NCBI GenBank assembly: GCA_009691925.1
Contig: SIAG01000318.1
Span: 1 to 5,002, forward strand
Reading direction: 5' to 3'
Length of the DNA stretch: 5,002 nt
Source: Planctomycetaceae bacterium
Lineage (GTDB): Bacteria > Planctomycetota > Planctomycetia > Pirellulales > UBA1268
Part shown: in pieces, positions 1 to 5,002 of the stretch
Layout of the letters: every line of letters begins with the position of its first letter
Numbering within the stretch: position 1 is the first letter of the stretch
Notes under the pieces: generated by a model
The model's database searches: none
What the model was told of the DNA's origin: nothing
The model's input: the letters and a program-made list of their open reading frames with translations, nothing else
Made by a program: the position numbers and the translations under genes

Positions 1-1395
1 GATCCGCACGAGCCGGGCGTTGGCATTCACCCCCCAAGTGTCGCCGTACTCGAGGAGGTAGAGGGCTCCATCGGCACCGAACTGGAGGTCAATCGGTCGC
101 GCGAACGGCCGATCGGGGAGGAAGCTTTCGATGCCGGCCACCCGCTGCTGGTCATCGAGCCGCACGACCTTGATCCAGTTGCGCGTCCATTCGTAAATGA
201 ACAGGCAGTTGTCGTAGTGGGAGGGGAAGCGGGTCGGCGAGTCGGCGTGGTCGGCTGCGTGGTAGACCGGCCCCGCGCAGGCCGTCCGCCCCCCTTCCCC
301 GAGCTCCGGGAACGCGGCCGAGACGCCGTAGGGATACCAGAGAAACGCCGGACTGGCCGGAGGAAGGACGCTCGATCCGGTGTTGTTCGGCGAGGCGTTG
401 ACCGGTGCGGCCGGGTCGAAGAGTTGCCCGACGGCCGCGGTGGCGTAGTCGTAGTCGGCGTAGGGGAGGTTGTCGCCGATAAAAAAGGGCCAGCCGAAAT
501 TGCCCGGCCCCTGCGCTTGGTTGATCTCGTCGTAGCCCCGCGGGCCGCGCGGCCCTTCGCCACCGGCGTCTGGTCCGACCTCTCCCCAGTAGACCGTGCC
601 GGTGTGCGCATCGACCGACATCCGCCAGGGGTTGCGGCAGCCCATGCAGTAGATCTCCGGCCGACCGGCGGAGCCGTCACGGGGGAAGAGATTCCCTGCA
701 GGGATCTCCACGCTGCCGTCGGCGCGGGGGCGGATGCGGAGGATCTTGCCGCTCAAAGACGCGGTGTTGGCCGCTGATTTCTGCGCGTCCCAGGGGGCCT
801 TCTCCGGCCGCTCGTCGATCGGCGCGTAGCCCTGCGAGTCGCCGTGCGGGTGGGTGTTGTCGCCGGTGGCGATGAACAGGCAGCCGTCGGGGCCAAAGGC
901 GAGCGATCCGGCATGGTGGCAGCACTCCTTCCGCTGCTCTTGGAACTCCAGGAGCAGCTTCTCGGAGGCAAGATCGAGGAGGCCGTCGCGGAGCGTGAAC
1001 CGGCTGACGTGCTGTCCCTCGAAGTCGGGGGGAGAGTACTGAAGATAGAGATGGCCGTTGGCGGCGAAGTTCGGATCGAGCGCCAGGCCGATGAGGCCAT
1101 TCTCCTGGGCGGTCGTGACGGTCAGTTCACCGACCAGCCGCGGTTCGCGGGCAGTCCGGTCGAGGGCTAAGAGCCGACCGCCGAACTCGATCCAGTAGAC
1201 GGTGCCATCAGGGGCGACCGCCAATTCCATCGGTTGCGTGAGGCCTGAGAGGAGTGTCGAAAGCTCAAAGCGGGCCGGGTCGAGCTTCGGCTCCGCCGCG
1301 CACGCCGCCACCGGCACCAGCGCCGCGGCCACCGCCAGCCATCTCCCCGCCCGCGTCGCTAGCCGCCACCGCGATGGCTGTCGTCCCCTCCTCAT
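1..1395 (-). CDS. Secreted PQQ-dependent glucose/sorbosone dehydrogenase-like protein, N-terminal part (3' end outside window)
   Basis: A stop-free frame runs 465 codons from ATG 1395 to the left edge, so the gene is cut. Residues 1-34 are a signal sequence: an Arg-rich start, hydrophobic 19-31, and a lipobox-like V29-A30-A31-C32, so lipoprotein anchoring is possible. From about 45 to 465 it reads as a six-bladed glucose/sorbosone dehydrogenase beta-propeller: GLTQPMELAVAPDGTVYW, ENGLIGLALDPNF, HHAGSLAFGPDG followed by ATGDN, GKILRI, GCRNPWR, GEVGPD then YDEIN, GNFGWPFFIGDN, and finally LQFGADGALYLLEYGD. Anchored on H-x-x-G-x-L-x-x-G-P-D, H160 aligns with the catalytic His of Acinetobacter soluble glucose dehydrogenase, and R254-N255 with its PQQ-contacting Arg-Asn. 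D289-E290 fit the metal-binding DEIN. The Asp before the catalytic His is Cys here. It probably oxidises a sugar or polyol outside the cytoplasmic membrane; the substrate is not predictable. Relatives sometimes continue into PKD or cytochrome c domains. The start is backed by a GGGGAG ribosome site. It could instead be a non-catalytic propeller. Confidence 0.88.
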   Translation of the reverse strand, partial: MRRGRQPSRWRLATRAGRWLAVAAALVPVAACAAEPKLDPARFELSTLLSGLTQPMELAVAPDGTVYWIEFGGRLLALDRTAREPRLVGELTVTTAQENGLIGLALDPNFAANGHLYLQYSPPDFEGQHVSRFTLRDGLLDLASEKLLLEFQEQRKECCHHAGSLAFGPDGCLFIATGDNTHPHGDSQGYAPIDERPEKAPWDAQKSAANTASLSGKILRIRPRADGSVEIPAGNLFPRDGSAGRPEIYCMGCRNPWRMSVDAHTGTVYWGEVGPDAGGEGPRGPRGYDEINQAQGPGNFGWPFFIGDNLPYADYDYATAAVGQLFDPAAPVNASPNNTGSSVLPPASPAFLWYPYGVSAAFPELGEGGRTACAGPVYHAADHADSPTRFPSHYDNCLFIYEWTRNWIKVVRLDDQQRVAGIESFLPDRPFARPIDLQFGADGALYLLEYGDTWGVNANARLVRI

Positions 1396-1400
1396 CGTCT

Positions 1401-1405
1401 CTCCC
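1401..1405 (-). promoter_or_regulatory. Ribosome binding site of the dehydrogenase-like gene
   Basis: The 16-base gap between the ccsA stop and the next ATG is purine-rich (AGGTGGGGGAGAGACG). GGGAG at 1401-1405 sits five bases before the ATG at 1395. A 16-base gap leaves no room for a promoter, so expression is expected to come from the ccsA transcript. A perfect AGGAGG also occurs just inside the gene (codons 2-3), but no in-frame ATG or GTG follows at suitable spacing, so it does not define another start. Confidence 0.6.
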
Positions 1406-1411
1406 CCACCT

Positions 1412-4102
1412 TCAGATTGCCTTGACGGCCACGGCCGCAGGTCGTCGGGTTTCATGTTTCATCCGCCATCCGGCCGCGACCAAAAGAACGAAGTTTGCCA
1501 CCAGGAACGTGAAGAACTCTGTTTGCCCCCCCTGGCCGAAGCCATACGAATGGAGCCCTGCACCGAGGAGGAAATTGACCCCGTACCACGACATCCCGAT
1601 GACCGCCGCCCCGAGCACGGCGCCGCCAGCGAGGCCGAAGTTGCCGATCCAGCCGGCATACCGGCCGTGAAGGATCACCAAGTAGGCCAGCAGCGACACC
1701 AGTGCCCACACTTCCTTTGGATCCCATCCCCAGAATCTCCCCCAGGAGACGTCGGCCCACAGGCCGCCGAGGATCGTGCCGGCCGCGAGCAGGACCACCG
1801 CCACCTGCATCGCTTTGTAGATGTAGCCGGCCAGTTCGGCACAGGCCTCGGGGGGGCGGGAACGGCCGCCGAACCCCTGCGGATAGCGGCCGAGAAGGTA
1901 GTGGCCCAGCGACAGGATCCCCAGGCCCCAGGCGAGGGCGCCGGCGGCGTAACTGGAGACGATCGTGAGGACGTGGATCGTGAGCCAGAAGTTATCGCGA
2001 AGGACCGGTTGGAGCGGGCTGAATTGCTTCCCGGGGATCGGGAAGAACCAGGCGATGAAGGTCCCCGCGAACGCCACCGCGGCGACGACGAGCCCAAACG
2101 ATTTCCGCCGGTAGACCTCCGGCACCTCGGCCGTGAACGTCCCACGCTGCCACGAGGCTGGCACGCTCACCAGCGATGTCGCGATCGTGAGGATCAGGCG
2201 GGGGAGAAACCACACCGCCGGGACGAGCGCCGACCAGCCGACGAGCCAGACGACGAGGTTGTTGAGGTTGGGGATGCTCCGGTCGACGTCGGTTTGCGGG
2301 AGGAGATTGATGATCGTCCGCCCCCCCGCCGCGTACGGGGCCATCGCCAAAATCCACAACACCAGCGCCGACAGGGCGATCCGGGGGAGGATAAGGAGCC
2401 AGTTGATCGCCCCCCCCCCCGTCGATCCGCCGTCGAGCGTCCTATCCCGCGGATCGGCGGAAGCGCCCTCGCCGGGGATCAGCCTGCCGAGCGGCGCGGG
2501 GAGCGCCGTCATCCGCCAAGCATCCCCCATCCCGGCGGCCATGATCGGCGCGAGGAGGAAGCAGAGCCCGAGGAAGGTGAGGAAGAAGGGGACGTAGATC
2601 ACCGTCTCGTACATGTTCGTCACCGGGGCCCAACCGGTGATTGCCACGCGCGCGGCGAAAGCCTGCGCCGTCCAGCCCAACTGGAAGAGGAGGAGGAAGG
2701 TGGCGATCCAAAACAGCGGCACGCGGGCCCGGCCGATCGACACCGCATAGGCGGCCAGGGCGAACAGCGCTGCCACCCACGACATCCGGAACGGGTCGCC
2801 GACGTTGTAGGTCACCTCGCGGCTGGTGCTGCCGACGGGCGGGTAGGCGGTGTGCCGGAGGAGGTCGGCGTCGGGGCGCTCGATCGGCAGAGCGGCGCGG
2901 AGCGGTTCGACCGCCTCCCCCAGATTCCGCAGTCTCGAGGCGAGGTTTTCGGCGGCTGCAGCGACGTCGGCCGGGCGTCCCGCAGCGGAGACCGGCGCGT
3001 TAACGGCGGTCGCCAGACTGTCGAACGCGGCGCGGATCCCCCGGACACCCTCCGGCGGATAGCCGGCGAGGAGGCCGGGCTCCGCATCGAGGAGGGTCGG
3101 CCAGGCCAGCCAGGCTGGCATGTCGTCCTCCGCGCTCCGTTCCGCCTCCAGCGCGTCGGCATGGAGGGCGGGCACCACATGGAGGCTGCCGCCGTTGTCG
3201 TAGAGGGCTTCGCCGAGGGCCGTGACCCGATCGTTGACCCGGCGGAGCAACCGGCGGATGTCGACCGGGGCGTTGTCGGGGAGGGGGATGGCCCCGATCG
3301 ACTGCCGCAGGGCCGCCAGCCGCGGCAGGACCTCCGCGGTCGGGAAGCGGGTCGAGTTCCCGATCACTTCGGCGAGGCCCTGGAGCGCCGTGTCGACGTC
3401 CGCCGCCTGCCCAGGGGGGAGCTTCTCGCGGAGCGGTTTAAAGGTGGTAACGAGTTGTTGAAACGTCCGCAGGAAGGCAGTTCGCCCCACCGCATCGTCG
3501 GCGGCCCGGAACACCAGCTGCCGCCAGGTGACATAAGCCTTCCAGAGTTGCTCCACCTTGGCATCGACCCCTTCGGCCCGGAACTCCCTTCCCTCCTTCA
3601 TCGCTGTGGTGCGACGTTCGTCGAGGTCGATGAGCCGCTGCCGGAGCGGCTCGCAGTCGGCCACGTCGGAAGGGGCCGCATACTTCAGCCGCACCCGCCC
3701 CTTCGGCGTGTCGGCGAAGAGCTCGAGGCCGAGGAGCTTTCGCAGGTCCTCGTGCTCGGCGATCAGAAACGGAACATCCTCCCAGGCGGCGGGGCGGACG
3801 AGCCAGTCGAGGAGGAGCTCGTCGGCATGCCATTTCGCCAGTGGCTCTTTTGGCACAACGGCCAGCTTCGGCTCCTGGACGTTGCAGATCGACTCGATTT
3901 GGCGGCGTGCGAACGTGTCGAGCGGCATGATCCGCCCATCTTCGAGAACGGGGATCGACCGCCACGCGGCGAGAGAGGGGGAGAGCCCAGGCGACGGCGG
4001 GTCGGCGCTCGCCGGCGTGGCCCCGAACAGGGCTCCGGCAGCGAGCCCTGCCAGAAGCAGAGCGCGGAGGCAGGCGGTGGAAGTGGTCCGGGGCGTGGTC
4101 AT
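1412..4102 (-). CDS. ccsA: Cytochrome c biogenesis protein CcsA/ResC with large N-terminal ectodomain
   Basis: Complete 896-residue protein, over twice the length of a typical 300-400-residue CcsA. Residues 1-33 look like a signal peptide (hydrophobic 11-29, ASA cleavage before D34). Residues 34-437 form a soluble, helix-rich, presumably extracytoplasmic domain opening with IPVLEDGRIMPLDTFARRQI. From 438 on there are about 11 hydrophobic segments forming the haem-handling membrane domain. Seen there: the NMYET motif (496-500), H710, the WWD motif at 782-797 (W-ADVS-WGRFWGWDPKE), H812 and H851 (GLHSYGF). By family knowledge, H710 and H851 would be the external haem ligands flanking WWD and H812 the membrane-embedded His. 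H812 to H851 is 39 residues, which matches the spacing I recall for the Helicobacter CcsBA fusion. The ATG at 4102 is supported by an upstream GAGGTG, the ATGA overlap with resB, and the signal peptide directly after it. An 11-G run lies in codons 561-565, inside a non-conserved insertion. It acts with ResB; the assignment is firm, the ectodomain role unknown. Confidence 0.95.
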   Translation of the reverse strand: MTTPRTTSTACLRALLLAGLAAGALFGATPASADPPSPGLSPSLAAWRSIPVLEDGRIMPLDTFARRQIESICNVQEPKLAVVPKEPLAKWHADELLLDWLVRPAAWEDVPFLIAEHEDLRKLLGLELFADTPKGRVRLKYAAPSDVADCEPLRQRLIDLDERRTTAMKEGREFRAEGVDAKVEQLWKAYVTWRQLVFRAADDAVGRTAFLRTFQQLVTTFKPLREKLPPGQAADVDTALQGLAEVIGNSTRFPTAEVLPRLAALRQSIGAIPLPDNAPVDIRRLLRRVNDRVTALGEALYDNGGSLHVVPALHADALEAERSAEDDMPAWLAWPTLLDAEPGLLAGYPPEGVRGIRAAFDSLATAVNAPVSAAGRPADVAAAAENLASRLRNLGEAVEPLRAALPIERPDADLLRHTAYPPVGSTSREVTYNVGDPFRMSWVAALFALAAYAVSIGRARVPLFWIATFLLLFQLGWTAQAFAARVAITGWAPVTNMYETVIYVPFFLTFLGLCFLLAPIMAAGMGDAWRMTALPAPLGRLIPGEGASADPRDRTLDGGSTGGGAINWLLILPRIALSALVLWILAMAPYAAGGRTIINLLPQTDVDRSIPNLNNLVVWLVGWSALVPAVWFLPRLILTIATSLVSVPASWQRGTFTAEVPEVYRRKSFGLVVAAVAFAGTFIAWFFPIPGKQFSPLQPVLRDNFWLTIHVLTIVSSYAAGALAWGLGILSLGHYLLGRYPQGFGGRSRPPEACAELAGYIYKAMQVAVVLLAAGTILGGLWADVSWGRFWGWDPKEVWALVSLLAYLVILHGRYAGWIGNFGLAGGAVLGAAVIGMSWYGVNFLLGAGLHSYGFGQGGQTEFFTFLVANFVLLVAAGWRMKHETRRPAAVAVKAI
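1712..1759 (-). other. WWD haem-handling motif of CcsA (residues 782-797)
   Basis: W782-ADVS-W787-GRF-W791-G-W793-D794-PKE797 is the tryptophan-rich signature of the haem-handling protein superfamily (CcmC, CcmF, CcsA). In known members it forms an external platform that holds haem for attachment to the apocytochrome. It is flanked by H710 and H851, the expected external haem ligands. All signature residues are present, which argues for a functional protein. Confidence 0.92.
2410..2420 (-). repeat. 11-base G homopolymer within ccsA
   Basis: There are eleven consecutive C on the plus strand, i.e. eleven G in the coding sense, spanning the ACG GGG GGG GGG GCG codons for T561 to A565. The other C or G runs I noticed are about 7 bases, so this is an outlier. 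It lies in a linker between membrane segments, upstream of the WWD motif. Loss or gain of one base would abolish the catalytic half of CcsA. The present length keeps the frame, since conserved CcsA motifs are in register on both sides. Confidence 0.95.
2792..4003 (-). other. N-terminal ectodomain of CcsA (residues 34-437)
   Basis: This ~404-residue region between the predicted signal peptide and the first membrane helix of CcsA has no long hydrophobic segment. It opens with W47-RSIPVLEDGRIMPLDTFARRQIE, then becomes Leu/Ala/Arg-rich and probably helical (about 110-310 and 350-410), with only two cysteines (C73, C150) and no CxxCH. The GR-x-x-PLDT-x-A stretch resembles a segment I recall from extended CcsA proteins of Planctomycetes and Bacteroidetes. 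It may chaperone or position apocytochromes; that role is inference. Confidence 0.7.
4099..4102 (-). other. ATGA stop/start overlap between resB and ccsA
   Basis: The minus-strand ATGA holds the ccsA start (4102-4100) and the resB stop TGA (4101-4099). Such four-base overlaps commonly let a terminating ribosome restart on the next gene. This would help keep the two subunits of the haem-attachment complex in step. Confidence 0.9.
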
Positions 4103-5002
4103 CGTGCACCTCGTGGTCGTTGGGCGGGGGCATTCTCGGGACTGCCGCGCCGCGGATCGCGTCGCTTCCCCGGTAGGTCGGCCGATCCGTTCTCCCCGAG
4201 ACCGCGGGCGGCGGAGGGGGGGAGCTCATCCTCCCCGTCGTCCTGCCGGCGGGGGCGGAAGAAATAGGCCTTCATGTAAAACATCGTGAAGATTCCGGCA
4301 ACGATCAGCCCGCTGCCGAGATACTTCCCCCCGCGGCCGGGGTCGTAATTGACCGTCAGCACCGAGGCCTCGAGCCGTTCCGGCTTCTCGCGGGTGTTCT
4401 TTGTGAACTTCTCGTAGAGGTCGTCCCCCGGCATCCACGGCCCCATGAAGCTCTCTTGGAAGAGCCGGTAGGAGCGGCCGCTGGCAGGATCGGAGAAGTC
4501 GACCGGGGCGTTCATCGTGATCGTCACCGGTTGCTTCACCAGCGCTGTCCCTGAGCGCGAGAGAAATTCGACGACGCTCGAAAAGTGGGAAGCCTGGCTC
4601 GTGCCGGGATCGAGTTTGCGTTCGAAGTTGTCGAGCTTGATGTCGAAGCCGATGTCGACCGCATCGGGAACCAGCCGCACCGTCACGCTCCGCCGGGCGG
4701 CGTTGATGGTCGCCTCTTCGGTCGGACCGGGCGCCTCGTTGATCGGCTGCACCGGGATGCCGGCCAGCCAGAACTCCTCCGCCTTGCCATCGACGGTAAG
4801 TCGGATGCGGGCCGCCCGCCGCTTCGCAGAGGGGGCCTTCACCTTGTCGAAGGGAACGGGGAGCGTGGCAATATCGAGTTTGTCGGCAGGAAGAAAGCGA
4901 TCGACCCGCATCTCGAGCTTGGCACGCGGCATCTCGAAGGCCGGCACCGGGCTGCCGTCGATCGGCAGTTCGCCGCTGGTCACCGCGGGGGCCTGCCAAA
5001 CT
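4099..5002 (-). CDS. resB: Cytochrome c biogenesis protein ResB/Ccs1, C-terminal part (5' end outside window)
   Basis: This is the C-terminal ~301 residues of a ResB (Ccs1/CcsB) protein, the membrane partner of CcsA in System II cytochrome c maturation; the pair moves haem across the membrane and attaches it to apocytochromes. The frame is open through the right edge (…VWQAPAVTSGEL), so the GTG at 4983 is an internal Val codon, not the start. The visible part is mostly the extracytoplasmic beta-rich domain (about 4324-5002). Typical ResB stretches are DNFERKLDPGTSQ, then TITMNAPVDF, then SYRLFQESF, then VLTVNYDPGRG. One last membrane helix follows (about 4258-4323, YLGSGLIVAGIFTMFYMKAYFF-like), then a ~52-residue charged, Arg/Pro-rich tail that is probably cytoplasmic. 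The first three helices and the N-terminal haem-ligand His expected of the family lie outside the window. The stop overlaps the ccsA start (ATGA). Family assignment is by recognition of these motifs, with no search run. Confidence 0.9.
   Translation of the reverse strand, partial: VWQAPAVTSGELPIDGSPVPAFEMPRAKLEMRVDRFLPADKLDIATLPVPFDKVKAPSAKRRAARIRLTVDGKAEEFWLAGIPVQPINEAPGPTEEATINAARRSVTVRLVPDAVDIGFDIKLDNFERKLDPGTSQASHFSSVVEFLSRSGTALVKQPVTITMNAPVDFSDPASGRSYRLFQESFMGPWMPGDDLYEKFTKNTREKPERLEASVLTVNYDPGRGGKYLGSGLIVAGIFTMFYMKAYFFRPRRQDDGEDELPPSAARGLGENGSADLPGKRRDPRRGSPENAPAQRPRGAR
4107..4112 (-). promoter_or_regulatory. Ribosome binding site of ccsA
   Basis: GAGGTG on the minus strand lies four bases upstream of the ccsA ATG, inside the last codons of resB. 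It is a reasonable Shine-Dalgarno match, at the short end of normal spacing, and supports the ATG at 4102 over any later start. Together with the ATGA overlap it suggests translational coupling to resB. Confidence 0.6.

Noticed and set aside
27..680. Minus-strand open frame of 217 codons
   Set aside because: It is in a different frame from the 465-codon dehydrogenase frame and is a Ser/Thr/Arg/Pro-rich shadow. It starts inside the conserved GSAGRPEIYCMG segment of the real gene.
692..703. Palindrome TCCCTGCAGGGA
   Set aside because: A perfect 12-base palindrome with no loop, followed by no T-run, inside the dehydrogenase coding sequence. It fits chance in GC-rich DNA.
217..777. Plus-strand open frame of 186 codons opposite the dehydrogenase gene
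   Set aside because: Arg/Gly/Val-rich composition with no motif. The minus strand in the same place reads continuous sugar-dehydrogenase propeller motifs.
1387..1392. Perfect AGGAGG as a ribosome binding site for a downstream start
   Set aside because: It forms codons 2-3 of the dehydrogenase gene. No in-frame ATG or GTG follows at normal spacing (next GTG is codon 22), and a later start would destroy the signal peptide.
3099..3120. GCCAGGCCAGCCAGGCTGGC repeat-like stretch
   Set aside because: It encodes P-A-W-L-A-W-P in CcsA. The internal symmetry comes from repeated Ala/Trp codons and no second copy was seen.
1202..4267. Plus-strand open frame of 1021 codons opposite ccsA
   Set aside because: It is codon-aligned with ccsA, so its stops would correspond to TTA, CTA or TCA codons in ccsA, which are absent in this GC-rich gene. 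Its product is a low-complexity Arg/Glu/Pro/His/Gly-rich string with no recognisable domain or membrane segment, while the opposite strand encodes unmistakable CcsA.
4981..4983. GTG as start of the resB gene
   Set aside because: The frame stays open upstream to the window edge, and a start here would lack the first three membrane helices of ResB. It is an internal Val codon.

Overview
The window is fully coding on the minus strand. It holds three tightly packed genes read from high to low coordinates: the 3' part of a ResB/Ccs1-type cytochrome c biogenesis gene (4099 to the right edge), a complete large ccsA (resC)-type gene (1412-4102), and the 5' part of a secreted glucose/sorbosone dehydrogenase-like beta-propeller gene (1395 to the left edge). 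The first two genes overlap by four bases (ATGA) and the third starts 16 bases after the ccsA stop, so this looks like one operon transcribed leftward. No promoter or terminator falls inside the window. I see no tRNA, rRNA, CRISPR array, insertion sequence or other mobile element, and no gap between genes longer than 16 bases.

The DNA is very GC-rich. Three things suggest a planctomycete, possibly of the Pirellulales group: the style of the ResB C-terminus (ending in a last membrane helix around FYMKAYFF), a CcsA with a signal peptide and a roughly 400-residue N-terminal ectodomain, and a PQQ-type dehydrogenase of the sort common in Planctomycetes and Bacteroidetes. This is inferred from protein style only and was not checked against a database.

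Functionally, ResB and CcsA together form the System II cytochrome c synthase, which exports haem and attaches it to CxxCH motifs of apocytochromes outside the cytoplasmic membrane. CcsA keeps the WWD haem-handling motif and three histidines in the expected order. The downstream protein is exported, possibly as a lipoprotein, and resembles soluble PQQ glucose dehydrogenase around the catalytic His, the RNP motif and the GP...DEIN metal-binding region. Such enzymes hand electrons to c-type cytochromes, and relatives may carry a cytochrome c domain at their C-terminus, which here would lie beyond the left edge. The pairing with a cytochrome c assembly system is therefore sensible, but the link is inferred.

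The window is mostly a known system with unusual details. These are an 11-G homopolymer inside ccsA, a large ectodomain and an extra membrane insertion in CcsA, and a Cys-Cys-His-His active-site variant in the dehydrogenase.
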